A stretch of 64,000 nt of DNA from Streptomyces flavofungini (GTDB taxonomy: Bacteria; Actinomycetota; Actinomycetes; Streptomycetales; Streptomycetaceae): positions 6,212,501 through 6,276,500 of the forward strand of contig NZ_CP128846.1 of NCBI RefSeq assembly GCF_030388665.1, given 5' to 3'. Both the position numbers and the translations under genes were made by a program. Numbering within the stretch: position 1 is the stretch's first letter; every line of letters begins with the position of its first letter. Shown piece by piece: positions 36,413 through 52,048 of this stretch. Below the pieces are notes generated by a model. That model did no database searches and was not told the DNA's origin. It was given only the letters and a program-made list of their open reading frames with translations.

Positions 36413-37210
36413 GTGGAAGCCGTGATCGCAGTGGTCGCGCTGCTCTTCGTGCTGTTCCTGGCGCTGGGGGCGTATGCGGTGGTCAAGGCGGTCGGAGCGG
36501 CCCGACGCGGCATGGACCGCACGATCACGCAGGCCCGCCGCACGGTGGAGGACACCACCCTGCGCGCGCGTACCTTCGCCCAGCCCGGCGCCGTCGGCGA
36601 GCTGGCCCAGCTGCGGCTGCGCCTGCGCACCTCCATGAGGGCCACCCAGGACTCGCTGCGCGCGGGCGTCGCCGAGGACTCCTCGCTGCACGAGTCCCTG
36701 GCGCTCTTCCAGCGCCTCAGCGCCCACGGCCACGAGCTGGACGACGACCTCAAGCGCCTGGAGCGGGAGCCCGACCGGATCGAGCTCAGCCAGCGCCTGC
36801 CCGCCCTCAAGGAGCGCACCGAGCAGATCGTCAAGGCTGCCGACTCACTCCGCTGGGCGGCCCGCGACCGCGCCCACAAGTTCGCGGACGACGACCTGGA
36901 CCTGCTCAGCGAGCAGATCGACATGGAGGCGGGCGCGCTGCGGCACTGGACGGCCGGACCGTCCGACGACCAGCCCCTCACCTCCTGGTCCGACCCCGCG
37001 ACGCCCCAGCGGACCGACGAGGCGAAGACCGCGTCCGGCAGCACGGCCGACCTGAACAAGCCGTCCCGGCCGCAGGCGTCCGCCCGCGCGGCCGAAGGGG
37101 ACCACGCCGACCGCTCCTCCCAGGAGCCGACCAGGCCCGCCATCACCCCGCCGAAGCAGCAGCCGACGTACCCCTGGCAGAAGAAGCCCAAGCCCGAGAG
37201 CACCACCTGA
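36413..37210 (+). CDS. Membrane-anchored coiled-coil protein
   Basis: A 265-residue protein. One N-terminal transmembrane helix (VIAVVALLFVLFLALGAYAVV) is followed by about 150 residues of predicted coiled coil rich in Arg/Leu/Glu heptads (AQLRLRLRTSMRATQDSLRAG, LKRLEREPDRIELSQRLPALKERTEQI) and a Pro/Gln/Lys-rich disordered tail. The coiled coil would be cytoplasmic. I do not recognise a named family. GTG 36413 follows the strong ribosome site GAAGGAGAAG (36399-36408). Confidence 0.85.
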   Translation: MEAVIAVVALLFVLFLALGAYAVVKAVGAARRGMDRTITQARRTVEDTTLRARTFAQPGAVGELAQLRLRLRTSMRATQDSLRAGVAEDSSLHESLALFQRLSAHGHELDDDLKRLEREPDRIELSQRLPALKERTEQIVKAADSLRWAARDRAHKFADDDLDLLSEQIDMEAGALRHWTAGPSDDQPLTSWSDPATPQRTDEAKTASGSTADLNKPSRPQASARAAEGDHADRSSQEPTRPAITPPKQQPTYPWQKKPKPESTT

Positions 37211-37339
37211 CCCGCGGAGTCCGCCACCGAGGCCACGGCGCGGGCCTGCTCCCTCGGCCTGCCCGAAGCCCCGTCGGAAGCACGTCGCCCCCGCCGCCCG
37301 CGTGCAGGGGTCGGACTGCCGCACCCGGGTTCCTGCGGG

Positions 37340-37352
37340 TAATCTCCAGCTC
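37340..37352 (+). promoter_or_regulatory. -10 element for a leaderless degV transcript
   Basis: TAATCT (37340-37345) lies 7 nt before ATG 37353. No ribosome site is present. Confidence 0.5.
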
Positions 37353-38198
37353 ATGTCCCGCCATGTCGCGATCGTCACCGATTCAACGGCCTACTTGCCG
37401 CAGCGGACGATGGAGCGGCACGGCATCACCGCGGTGCCGCTGACGGTCGTACTCGGCCATCGGGCGCTCGAAGAGGGCACCGAGATCTCCGCCCGCTCCC
37501 TCGCGCTGGCCCTGCAGAAACGCCACCCCGTGACCACCTCGCGCCCCAGCCCCGAGGTCTTCGCCCAGACCTACCGCAAGGTCGCGGAGGCGGGCGCCAC
37601 CGGCATCGTCTCGCTCCACCTGTCGGCCGAGTTCTCCGGTACGTACGACGCCGCCGTCCTCGCCGCCCGTGAGGCACCTGTGCCGGTCCGCGTCGTCGAC
37701 ACCGGCATGGTCGCGATGGCCCTCGGCTTCTGCGCCCTCGCCGCGGCCGAGACCGCCGACGCGGGCGGCACCATGGACGAGGCGGTGTCGGCCGCGGAGA
37801 AGCGGGCCGCGGCGACGTCCGCGTACTTCTACGTCGACACCCTCGACTACCTGCGCCGCGGTGGCCGCATCGGCGCGGCCCAGGCGCTTCTGGGCTCCGC
37901 ACTCGCCGTGAAACCGCTGCTCGCGCTGGACGACGGCCGCATCGAGATGCTGGAGAAGGTCCGCACGGCGTCGAAGGCGATCGCCCGTCTCGAGGAGATC
38001 GTGATCGAGCGGGCCGGGGCGCACGACGTGGACATCGCCGTGCACCACCTCGCGGCGCCCGAGCGCGCGGCGACCCTCGCGGACCGCCTCCACGACCGCG
38101 TCCCCGGCCTCGTCGACCTGCACGTCAGCGAGGTGGGCGCGGTGATCGGGGCGCACACCGGGCCCGGGCTGCTCGGGGCCGTGGTCTCGCCTCGGTGA
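37353..38198 (+). CDS. DegV-family fatty-acid-binding protein
   Basis: A 281-residue DegV protein. In the family these bind a single fatty acid and present it to fatty acid kinase or related enzymes. Signatures: VAIVTDSTAYLPQ at the N-terminus, VTTSRPSPEVFAQTY, ATGIVSLHLSAEFSGTYDAA, and YVDTLDYLRRGGRIGAAQALLGSALAVKPLL. The C-terminus has HTGPGLLG. The upstream in-frame extension lacks family homology, and the ATG directly follows a -10 element. The last codons are part of a 19-nt tandem array. Confidence 0.94.
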   Translation: MSRHVAIVTDSTAYLPQRTMERHGITAVPLTVVLGHRALEEGTEISARSLALALQKRHPVTTSRPSPEVFAQTYRKVAEAGATGIVSLHLSAEFSGTYDAAVLAAREAPVPVRVVDTGMVAMALGFCALAAAETADAGGTMDEAVSAAEKRAAATSAYFYVDTLDYLRRGGRIGAAQALLGSALAVKPLLALDDGRIEMLEKVRTASKAIARLEEIVIERAGAHDVDIAVHHLAAPERAATLADRLHDRVPGLVDLHVSEVGAVIGAHTGPGLLGAVVSPR

Positions 38199-38354
38199 GG
38201 CGGTCTCGTCGGGGTGGGGTGCTCTTGTCGGGGTGGGGTGCTCTTGTCTCGGTGAGGCGGTCTTGTCTGGGTGAGATGGTCTTGTCTGGGTGAGGCGGTC
38301 TTGTCTGGGTGAGGTGATCCCGCCTTGGTGGGGTGATCTCGCTGTGGTGGGGCT
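38184..38354 (+). repeat. 19-nt tandem repeat, nine copies
   Basis: Nine adjacent degenerate units, of the type GTCTTGTCTGGGTGAGGCG, start at 38184, 38203, 38222, 38241, 38260, 38279, 38298, 38317 and 38336. The first unit contains the last codons and the TGA of degV. Copies 5-7 are nearly identical and the outer ones are diverged, the usual picture for an array that grows in the middle. Confidence 0.93.
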
Positions 38355-38465
38355 GATCTCACTTCTGCGCGGGCGAGGTTCACTCGTGCGAGTGACGGAG
38401 TTATCCACAACTGCTGGGTAATCCCCGGGAATTGAGCAAGATCAACAAGTTTCCGTGGCGGTGCC

Positions 38466-38478
38466 TAGCGTTTTCGGC
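38466..38478 (+). promoter_or_regulatory. -10 element before comEA
   Basis: TAGCGT (38466-38471) lies 7 nt before ATG 38479. The region upstream (38396-38450) is relatively AT-rich. Confidence 0.4.
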
Positions 38479-39875
38479 ATGGGACTTCGATCAGCTTCAG
38501 AGGCGGTAGGCGGCGGCCCGGCGGGGTCGCTGGAGGACGGTTCGGAAGGCTCGCCGCGCGGCGGCCCGGGGCGGGTGCCGGGCTCGGAGGACGGGCCGAC
38601 GCAGGAACACCGCGTGGCTGTGGGGCACGTGACGCGGCGCCACGCTCGCCGCCGCGCCCGACGCAGGCGCGCGGCGGCGGAGGCCGTGCGGCTGCGAGCT
38701 GAGGCGCTCTTCGCCGAGCCGGGCGTGAGGGGAGGAGGGCGAGGGCGGGCTCCGACGCTGCCTGTGGGGTCTGGGCGGGGGAGGGGGGTAACTCCTGCTT
38801 GGGGTGGGAGAGTCGGTGAGGCTGGTGCTGGTGCTGGTGCTGGTGCGGCTGACCGTGGCAGTGGTGGGGGTGTTGGGGGTCCGGTGGACCCGGTTCGCCC
38901 GGTGGGGCGGGTGGGCGCCGTCGACCCCATCGACCCCATCGGTCCCGCCGACCCCATCGGCCCCGTGGGCTCCGTGGAGTTGGTGGACTCGGGCCGGGTT
39001 GGCCCGGCGAAGTCTGCGGGTGGGCCGGATGGCCTGGGTGGGACGGGTGAGGGTTCCGGGGCCGATGCCCGAGTGGAGTCGTCGTGGCGGGTGCGGGCCG
39101 GGCTCGCCGTGCGGGAGAGGCTGCCGCTCTGGCTGCGGTTGCGGTGCGGCATGGAGCGGCGGAGCGTCGTCGCCCTCGGCTTGGTCCTGATCGTGACCGC
39201 GGTCTTCGCGGCACAGCACTTCTGGACGGGGCGGACACAGCCCGTCCGGGCGCCGGACGTGGTGGGCGAGGCGGCGGGACCCGGCGAAGGGCCGGGACCC
39301 TCGCCATCGCCCGGGGCACCGCCCGCACCCGACGGGGAACTCCCGCAGGGCGCGCCGGGCGACGCCACCGGTGCGGGGAGCGGTGCGGGCGCGACGGCGG
39401 GCGTCGTCGTGGACGTCAGGGGCAAGGTCCGCAGCCCTGGGGTGCAACGACTGCCGGGAGGCTCCCGCGTGGCCGACGCGTTGCGGGCGGCGGGCGGGGT
39501 TCGCCCCGGCACGAAGACGGACGGGCTCAATCGCGCCCGGCTCCTCATCGACGGCGAGCAGATCGTGGTGGGCGGCCCCCTGCCACCGGTGCCGGGTTCG
39601 GGGCAGGCCGCCCCGCCGGGCTCCGGCCCGGGACCGACAGCCGGAGGCGCGGCGGCCGGACCGGCAGGGGGCGCCGGCACGGTGACAGGACCCGTGGGGC
39701 TCAACACCGCCACCGCCGAGCAATTGGACACCTTGCCCGGGGTGGGCCCGGTCCTGGCGCAGCACATCATCGACTACCGCACGGAGCACGGGGGATTCCG
39801 CTCGGTGGACGAGCTCCGGGAAGTGAACGGCATCGGCGAGAAGCGGTTCGCGGATCTGCAGAACCTTGTGCGGCC

Positions 39876-39879
<4 letters not shown>
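38479..39879 (+). CDS. comEA: ComEA-like DNA-binding membrane protein
   Basis: A 466-residue protein. The N-terminal 220 residues are low complexity (AGAGAGAG; VDPIDPIGPADPIGP). A transmembrane helix follows (SVVALGLVLIVTAVFAAQ), a Gly/Pro linker, an SLBB domain (VVVDVRGKVRSPGVQRLPGG...), and a C-terminal double helix-hairpin-helix DNA-binding domain (LNTATAEQLDTLPGVGP...NGIGEKRFADLQ). In transformable bacteria ComEA captures external DNA. Streptomyces is not known to be naturally competent, so the real role is open. It overlaps comEC by ATGA. Confidence 0.9.
38821..38846 (+). repeat. 6-nt repeat in comEA coding sequence
   Basis: (GCTGGT)n, about four copies, encodes an Ala-Gly run in the disordered arm. 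A comparable (CGGAGC)n tract lies in comEC at 40901-40934. Confidence 0.8.
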
Positions 39880-43076
<3,197 letters not shown>

Positions 43077-43241
43077 GCGGCGGGGAACACACGACACAGG
43101 CGCACCCGTTGCCCGGTGCTCGGGGCGGTGCTCGGGGCGGTGCTCGCCAGGCGTAGGCCTGGGTTTGGGCCCGGCTGGGCCGCGCCACCGGGGCACGGGG
43201 AGGAGCGCCTGAGAGGGGATGGTTGGCTGTGTATTAGGTGG

Positions 43242-43706
43242 ATGGGCGTGCTGGTCGCGGGGGTAGAGGTGGAGCGGATCACTGAGGAGCAGTTCACGCG
43301 GCTGGTTGGGTTCGTGTGGGCGCGGGTGTCCGATGTGGCTCCGCTTCAGGGCGAAGCGCGGCGCGCGGCCGTGGCCCTGCGTCTGGCCGCGCAGAAGCAG
43401 ATCGCGGCGGTGGTCTTCCACCGGAGCGGTCCGGCTGAGCAGGCCGGTGAGACGGAGCTGCACGCGACTGCTTCGTGGAACCTGCTGGTCGAGTTCGCGC
43501 GGGTCTGGGGCGATCATTCGGAGTTCCCGGCCGACGCCGCCGTGGAGACCTTCGACTTCGACTCCGCGTCGCCTCTCTCGGCGGCCCCGGACCGCGAAGC
43601 GTCGTGTGAGGGGGCGCGGGCCGCTGCGCCGATGGCCGCGCCAATCGTCCCGGTCGTGCCGGAGGGGAGAGGAGAGAGGGGAGACGGAGTGGGGCTGAGC
43701 GGTTAA
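43242..43706 (+). CDS. Conserved hypothetical protein downstream of comEC
   Basis: A 154-residue protein with a helical N-terminal domain (VERITEEQFTRLVGFVWARVSDVAPLQGEARRAAVALRLAAQKQIAAVVF) and a disordered acidic/Ala/Pro C-terminus. No membrane segment or catalytic motif is seen and I do not recognise the family. ATG 43242 has only a weak AGGTGG upstream. Codon use matches the neighbours. Confidence 0.7.
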   Translation: MGVLVAGVEVERITEEQFTRLVGFVWARVSDVAPLQGEARRAAVALRLAAQKQIAAVVFHRSGPAEQAGETELHATASWNLLVEFARVWGDHSEFPADAAVETFDFDSASPLSAAPDREASCEGARAAAPMAAPIVPVVPEGRGERGDGVGLSG

Positions 43707-43848
43707 TCGGGTTCATGGGGACAGTGCGGGTGCTTCGGTCAATTCCACAACGTTCTTGCTGAAGTGGTTGCGTTTGCATCGAATGCCGCAACGGTGATCG
43801 AATGCCTTTTCGTTGCAGGTGTTGTCAAGGTGTGCGGGGTGTGTCGCA
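43707..43848 (+). promoter_or_regulatory. Promoter region of the YceI gene with a 10-bp direct repeat
   Basis: A relatively AT-rich stretch. ATCGAATGCC occurs at 43777-43786 and 43796-43805, 19 bp apart (nearly two helical turns), in the expected promoter zone. Confidence 0.35.
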
Positions 43849-44730
43849 GTGTTCGGCCGTTGGCTGGGAAACCGTTGGGGCCGGGGCGGGCGGTCCGGGC
43901 CGCTGTCGGCGATGACGGTGCCGACCGGCGCGGGAGTGCTCAGCTGCCGGGTGCTCGACCCCGTCAACGAGGTGGTGCGGCACGCGGAGCTGTCGGTCAG
44001 CGACGCCATGGGCCGCAAGATCGTCAGTGGTGGGACGGACCCGTTCGGGTCGTTCGTCGCGACGGTGCCCGCGGGGGAGTACCGGCTCGCGGTGTCGGCG
44101 GAGGGGTTCACGCCGTACCGGGCGAACATCACGGTGGGCGAGGGCGCGCACGCGTCGATGGGGGATGTGACGCTGCAGATCGCGCAGCTTCCCGGGCTGC
44201 CGGAGTCCGGGGACTGGGACATCGACCCGCTGCACTCCTCGATCGCGTTCACGGCGCGGCACATCGGGCTCGCGCGGATCCACGGCCGGTTCAACACGTT
44301 CGCGGGGGCGATCCGTCTTGCCGAGCGGATGGAGGACTCCGCGATGCACGTCGTGATCGACGCGTCCTCCATCGACACGGCCGTCAAGATGCGCGACGAC
44401 CATCTGCGGTCGGGTGACTTCCTGGACGTGGCGCGGTTTCCGACGATGGAGTTCTACAGCGACAAGTTCGTGCACAAGGGCGGCGCGCGCTGGGCGATCA
44501 CGGGAGCGCTGTCGCTGCACGGTGTGACGCGGACGGTCACCCTCGACACGGAGTACCTGGGGGTCGGGCACGGCCTCGAGGGCGAGACGCGGGCCGCGTG
44601 CCGGGCGACGACCGAGCTGCACCGCGACGACTTCACGATCACGTGGCAGACGATGCTCGCCCGGGGGATCGCGGCGGTCGGCGCCAGCATCACCATCGAG
44701 CTGGACATCCAGGTCCTGCCCAAGGCCTGA
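43849..44730 (+). CDS. YceI-family protein with N-terminal carboxypeptidase-regulatory-like domain
   Basis: A 293-residue protein. Residues about 25-110 form a beta-sandwich like carboxypeptidase regulatory domains (VLSCRVLDPVNEVVRHAELSVSD ... GEYRLAVSAEGFTPYRANITV). The YceI lipocalin-like domain follows (WDIDPLHSSIAFTARHIGLARIHGRF ... LSLHGVTRTVTL), which in the family binds isoprenoid or amphiphilic lipids. No signal peptide is seen, so it is probably cytoplasmic. The start is uncertain: GTG 43849 is used, and ATG 43912 would still leave both domains. Confidence 0.88.
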   Translation: MFGRWLGNRWGRGGRSGPLSAMTVPTGAGVLSCRVLDPVNEVVRHAELSVSDAMGRKIVSGGTDPFGSFVATVPAGEYRLAVSAEGFTPYRANITVGEGAHASMGDVTLQIAQLPGLPESGDWDIDPLHSSIAFTARHIGLARIHGRFNTFAGAIRLAERMEDSAMHVVIDASSIDTAVKMRDDHLRSGDFLDVARFPTMEFYSDKFVHKGGARWAITGALSLHGVTRTVTLDTEYLGVGHGLEGETRAACRATTELHRDDFTITWQTMLARGIAAVGASITIELDIQVLPKA

Positions 44731-44737
44731 GCCTCGG

Positions 44738-44983
44738 CTAGGGCGCCTCCAGCCAGCCCTCGAACTCGGCTGCCAGCGCGTCCAGTTCCGCCGGGTCCAG
44801 GCGGCGCTCGGGGTCCTCGACGACCACCAGCCACTGGGCGTCCTCGGCGTCGTCCTCGCCGGCCAGCGCGTCCCGGACGAGCTGGGGTTCGTCGGGGACG
44901 CCGAAGCGGTCGGGGAGTTCTTCGGCGAGCTGCTCGGCGGCGTCGCGGTCGGGCAGCACCAGGACATGTCGTACGTCGGTCAC
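44738..44983 (-). CDS. Small acidic conserved protein
   Basis: An 81-residue acidic protein starting GTG 44983 (TDVRHVLVLPDRDAAEQLAEEL) and containing DAQWLVVVEDP. A short alpha/beta ferredoxin-like fold is plausible (three strands, two helices). The function is unknown. It is convergent with the YceI gene (7 bp apart) and divergent from holA. Confidence 0.75.
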   Translation of the reverse strand: MTDVRHVLVLPDRDAAEQLAEELPDRFGVPDEPQLVRDALAGEDDAEDAQWLVVVEDPERRLDPAELDALAAEFEGWLEAP

Positions 44984-45131
44984 CTGCCCATTCTCCGATA
45001 CGGCGACGTCGGGCCGTGCCCCGCGTCCGGCTCGGCGGCCCCGGGCCCGGCCCCTCGCTCCCTTCCCGGCCGCGCCCGCCGGACGCCGCTTCGGCCTGAG
45101 CTGTCAGTGCTGCGTGGGATGCTTGACCGCG

Positions 45132-46118
45132 ATGGCCAGGAAGAACGCAAACGACAATCCGCTCGCTCCTGTCACGGTCGCCGTGGGGCAGGAGGACCTG
45201 CTGCTCGACCGCGCCGTGCAGGAGGTCGTCGCCGCCGCGCGGGCCGCGGACGCCGACACCGATGTCCGTGACCTCACGCCCGACCAGCTGGCGCCCGGCA
45301 CCCTCGCCGAGCTGACCAGCCCGTCGCTGTTCGCCGAGCGCAAGGTCGTCGTCGTACGCAATGCGCAGGACCTGTCGGCGGACACGGTCAAGGACGTGAA
45401 GGGGTATCTGGGGGCGCCTGTCGAGGAGATCACCCTGGTGCTGCTGCACGCGGGCGGGGCCAAGGGCAAGGGGCTGCTCGACGCCGCGCGCAAGGCGGGG
45501 GCGCGGGAGGTGGCCTGCCCGAAGATGACCAAGCCCGCGGATCGGCTGTCCTTCGTGCGGGGTGAGTTCCGGGCCCTCGGGCGGTCGGCGACGCCCGAGG
45601 CGTGCCAGGCCCTGGTCGACTCCATCGGCAGTGACCTGCGGGAGCTGGCGTCCGCCGCGGCGCAGCTCGTCGCGGACATCGAGGGCACGATCGACGAGGC
45701 GGTCGTCGGGCGGTACTACACGGGGCGGGCGGAGGCGTCCAGCTTCACCGTGGCCGACCGGGCCGTGGAGGGGAGGGCGGCGGAGGCCCTGGAGGCGCTG
45801 CGGTGGTCCCTGGCGACCGGCGTCGCGCCCGTGATGATCACCTCGGCGTTGGCGCAGGGGGTGCGGGCCATCGGGAAGCTGTCGTCCGCGCGGGGTGGGC
45901 GGCCCGCTGATCTCGCGCGCGAGCTGGGGATGCCGCCGTGGAAGATCGATCGGGTGCGGCAGCAGATGCGGGGGTGGACGCCGGAGGGGGTTGCTGTGGC
46001 GCTTCGGGCCTGTGCGGAGGCTGACGCGGGCGTCAAGGGGGGTGGGGACGACCCGGCGTATGCCCTGGAGAAGGCTGTCGTCGCCGTTGCTCGGGCGGCT
46101 CGGCTTCGGCGGGGGTAG
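45132..46118 (+). CDS. holA: DNA polymerase III subunit delta
   Basis: A 328-residue clamp-loader subunit that opens the sliding clamp. The sequence matches the family over its length: GQEDLLLDRAVQEV near the start, SPSLFAERKVVVVRNAQ, the lid region, and C-terminal blocks KLSSARGGRPADLARELGMPPWKIDRVRQQMRGW. ATG 45132 is used; an in-frame GTG at 45114 is possible. A tandem repeat starts in the last codons. Confidence 0.95.
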   Translation: MARKNANDNPLAPVTVAVGQEDLLLDRAVQEVVAAARAADADTDVRDLTPDQLAPGTLAELTSPSLFAERKVVVVRNAQDLSADTVKDVKGYLGAPVEEITLVLLHAGGAKGKGLLDAARKAGAREVACPKMTKPADRLSFVRGEFRALGRSATPEACQALVDSIGSDLRELASAAAQLVADIEGTIDEAVVGRYYTGRAEASSFTVADRAVEGRAAEALEALRWSLATGVAPVMITSALAQGVRAIGKLSSARGGRPADLARELGMPPWKIDRVRQQMRGWTPEGVAVALRACAEADAGVKGGGDDPAYALEKAVVAVARAARLRRG

Positions 46119-46200
46119 GTCCCCCCTCCGGGGGGCGGGGGTAGGTCTCTCTTCTCCGGGGGCGGGGGTGTCTCTCCCCTCAGGGGCGGGGGTGGGTCGG
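46111..46200 (+). repeat. About 26-nt tandem repeat overlapping the holA stop
   Basis: Three and a half units that begin GGGGGTAGGTC, continue with a pyrimidine tract, and end in a G-rich block. The first unit includes the TAG stop of holA. Confidence 0.75.
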
Positions 46201-46239
46201 CACCGCCGGGGTGGTTTGTTCGGGGTTGAGCGCCGTTGC

Positions 46240-46295
46240 GGCGGGATTTTCTTTCCCCGATCCCGCCCCTTCCCGAAACCGGGGCTCCGCCCCGG
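46240..46295 (+). terminator. Tandem hairpins after holA
   Basis: GGCGGGAT (46240-46247) pairs with ATCCCGCC (46260-46267). A second hairpin, CCGGGGC-TCC-GCCCCGG (46279-46295), follows. The GGGGCTCCGCCCCGGACCCC core is, from memory, a very common Streptomyces intergenic element. Confidence 0.6.
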
Positions 46296-46411
46296 ACCCC
46301 AGGCTCCCCAGGCCCCGGCCCCAGGCTCCAGACCTCAGCCCCCAGGCCTCGCAGACCTCAGGCCCCGGACCCAGCCCAAGACCTTCAGGCCCCGAGACCT
46401 TCAGGCCCTGA

Positions 46412-46491
46412 AACCCTCACACCCCCGAACCCTCACACCCCCGAACCCTCACACCCCCGAACCCTCACACCCCCGAACCCTCACACCCCCG
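46412..46491 (+). repeat. 16-nt C-rich tandem repeat, five perfect copies
   Basis: AACCCTCACACCCCCG is repeated exactly at 46412, 46428, 46444, 46460 and 46476, with degraded copies on both sides. The minus strand has two G-runs per unit (GGGGG and GGG), so quadruplex formation is plausible. It lies between holA and the rpsT terminator; no gene is present in 46296-46532. Confidence 0.95.
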
Positions 46492-46532
46492 AAACCTCAG
46501 ACCCCCCAAGACCCTCACACCCCCAAAACCCG

Positions 46533-46575
46533 AAAAGCCCCGCACGCAGTCCTGGGGAAGGACGGTGTGCGGGGC
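46533..46575 (-). terminator. Intrinsic terminator of rpsT
   Basis: Read on the minus strand: a 9-bp stem (46575-46567 with 46545-46537) with an inner 5-bp stem, then TTTT and GGGTTTT. A second inverted repeat (GATCCACAC, 46601-46609, with 46632-46640) lies between it and rpsT. Confidence 0.75.
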
Positions 46576-46711
46576 CTTCGGTCAAGCTCAAGCTCTTCAA
46601 GATCCACACCCGCGTGGCGAACGCAGGCCGCGTGTGGATCGGGGTGCCGGTCGGGAGCGGATGAGAGAGGGCCCGCTCTGGTCCTCCCGGCGGTTACATC
46701 ACTGGTCGGCC

Positions 46712-46972
46712 TTAGAGGGACGCGGCCTTCGAAGCAAGCGCCGACTTCTTGTTGGCGGCCTGGTTCTTGTGGATGACGCCCTTGGAGACGGCCTTGTCGA
46801 GCTGGCGCGTGGCCTCACGGGTCAGCTCGGTCGCCTTCTGGGTGTCACCGGAGGCAACGGCCTCGCGGGCCTTGCGGATCGCGGTCTTCAGCGAGGACTT
46901 GACGGCCTTGTTGCGCTGGCGCGCCTTCTCGTTGGTCTTGTTCCGCTTGATCTGGGACTTGATGTTCGCCAC
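46712..46972 (-). CDS. rpsT: 30S ribosomal protein S20
   Basis: An 86-residue 16S rRNA-binding protein starting [24 protein letters not shown] and ending [19 protein letters not shown], as in other actinobacteria. GTG start at 46972 with GAGAAGG upstream. It is divergent from lepA, a gene order common in bacteria. Confidence 0.98.
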   Translation of the reverse strand: MANIKSQIKRNKTNEKARQRNKAVKSSLKTAIRKAREAVASGDTQKATELTREATRQLDKAVSKGVIHKNQAANKKSALASKAASL

Positions 46973-47173
46973 GAAAGAGCCTTCTCAGGTTCAGGTACTG
47001 CTGATTTCTCTGACATGTGCCACCCGGCGAGAGGGCTGAGAGACACAGCTGCCCACGTTACCAGCCGCCCTGCGACCGGCCCAAACCGATCCTCGCGGCC
47101 CACCCGTGGGACGATGGAGGCTACGTATCGATCCGACCCGAGGCATAAGGCGCCTCAAGAGACAGGACCCTGC

Positions 47174-49039
<1,866 letters not shown>

Positions 49040-49042
49040 CGG

Positions 49043-49142
49043 AAGCGGCCCTCGCGCCGCGTACGCCAAGCGGCCCTCGCGCCGCGTGCGCCAAGCGGCC
49101 CTCGCGCCGCGTGCGCCAAGCGGCCCTCGCGCCGCGTGTGCC
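49043..49142 (+). repeat. 25-nt tandem repeat, four copies, after lepA
   Basis: Units start at 49043, 49068, 49093 and 49118 and differ at only two positions. The array begins 3 nt after the lepA stop. Two copies of an ACGAGCCCGCG-type unit follow at 49143-49190. Confidence 0.95.
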
Positions 49143-49197
49143 ACGAGCCCGCGACGGGAGACCGCCACGAGCCCGCGCCACGAGACCGCGACGCGAA

Positions 49198-49232
49198 CAG
49201 AGCGCCCGCCCGGCTTCCGGGTGGGCGCTCTG
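49198..49232 (+). terminator. lepA terminator
   Basis: A 16-bp stem with one G-U pair (49198-49213 with 49217-49232) and loop CTT, followed by TCCG. From here to 49488 there is the promoter region of the next gene, with no ORF of its own. It includes a TAGGTTACTCGCAAGTTAA segment at 49381-49399 that could be a regulator site. Confidence 0.8.
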
Positions 49233-49488
49233 TCCGTACGGCGTCCGTGCCAGGCCCCGGGGCACCCCCGCCGTGGCCTCACCGGACGCACCGGGCCGAC
49301 GTGAGGAGGAACCCGCGGGAAGTGACAGGCGGCAGACCCTTACGCACATGGCGTCCGGCCTTTACTCTGATCTCTGCTCGTAGGTTACTCGCAAGTTAAA
49401 CAAGTGCCCGGAGAGGCGCGAGAGCGCAGGACACAGCCAAGCAGAACACCAGTCAGTAGCACGCACCGTCGCGGGCCCGGAGGATGTC

Positions 49489-51378
<1,890 letters not shown>

Positions 51379-51450
51379 GCCCGCGCGTGCGTGCGGTGGT
51401 GAGCGCGCGCGGGGGCGGGCGGGGCCCCGGAGCCCGGGGCCCCGCACCGC

Positions 51451-52035
51451 TCAGGTGGCCCGCCCGCGCCGCATCTCCCGTACCAGTTCCTCCATGTGCG
51501 CCACGTGGTGGCGCAGTTCGAGCACGTCGGTCAGGCTGCTCGCCGCCATATGTCGCTCGATCGCGGACAGCCGTTCGGACAGTTCGTCGAACTGCACCTG
51601 CTCGCGCGCCAGCATGCGTTCCAATTGCTGGTTCTTGCGGTGCAGTTCGAGGAAGACGGTGACCTTGGCGCGCAGCACCCAGGGGTCGAAGGGCTTGGTG
51701 AGGTAGTCCGCGGCGCCTGTCGCGTAGCCGCGGAAGGCGTAGCCCGCGTCGTTGTCCGTGCCGGTCAGGAAGATGATCGGCACGTCCTTCGTCTGGTCGA
51801 GGCGCTTGATGTTGGACGCGGTCTCGAAGCCGTCCATGCCCGGCATCCGCACGTCCAGGAGGATCACGGCGAACCGCTGCCGCAGCAGCGCCTTCATCGC
51901 CTCCTCCCCGGAACGGGCCCGTACGAGCGGCTCGTTGAGGGAGCCCAGGACCGCCTCCAGGGCCATCAGGTTGTCCTCCATGTCGTCGACCAGGAGGATG
52001 CTGGCGCGGTTGTCGGTCGGCGCCTCTGTGCTCAT
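51451..52035 (-). CDS. Stand-alone receiver protein with coiled-coil tail
   Basis: A 194-residue response regulator without a DNA-binding domain. The receiver has Asp17/Asp18, phospho-acceptor Asp61 (ILLDVRMPGMDG), TGTDND and Lys113 (LTKPF). Residues about 120-190 are a coiled coil (FLELHRKNQQLERMLAREQ...). It starts 13 nt after the stop of the hybrid kinase and is co-transcribed with it. The architecture resembles OsaB of the S. coelicolor osmoadaptation pair OsaA/OsaB, as I recall; orthology is not established. Confidence 0.92.
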   Translation of the reverse strand: MSTEAPTDNRASILLVDDMEDNLMALEAVLGSLNEPLVRARSGEEAMKALLRQRFAVILLDVRMPGMDGFETASNIKRLDQTKDVPIIFLTGTDNDAGYAFRGYATGAADYLTKPFDPWVLRAKVTVFLELHRKNQQLERMLAREQVQFDELSERLSAIERHMAASSLTDVLELRHHVAHMEELVREMRRGRAT

Positions 52036-52048
52036 GGTGACAGGTGCC

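Noticed and set aside
46565..47173. lepA frame extended upstream to 46565
   Set aside because: It crosses rpsT and the divergent promoter region; EF4 proteins begin near the P-loop as annotated from GTG 47174.
49143..49197. Small gene in the Arg/Ala-rich frames after lepA
   Set aside because: The frames are products of the tandem repeats and the terminator stem; there is no ribosome site or recognisable protein.
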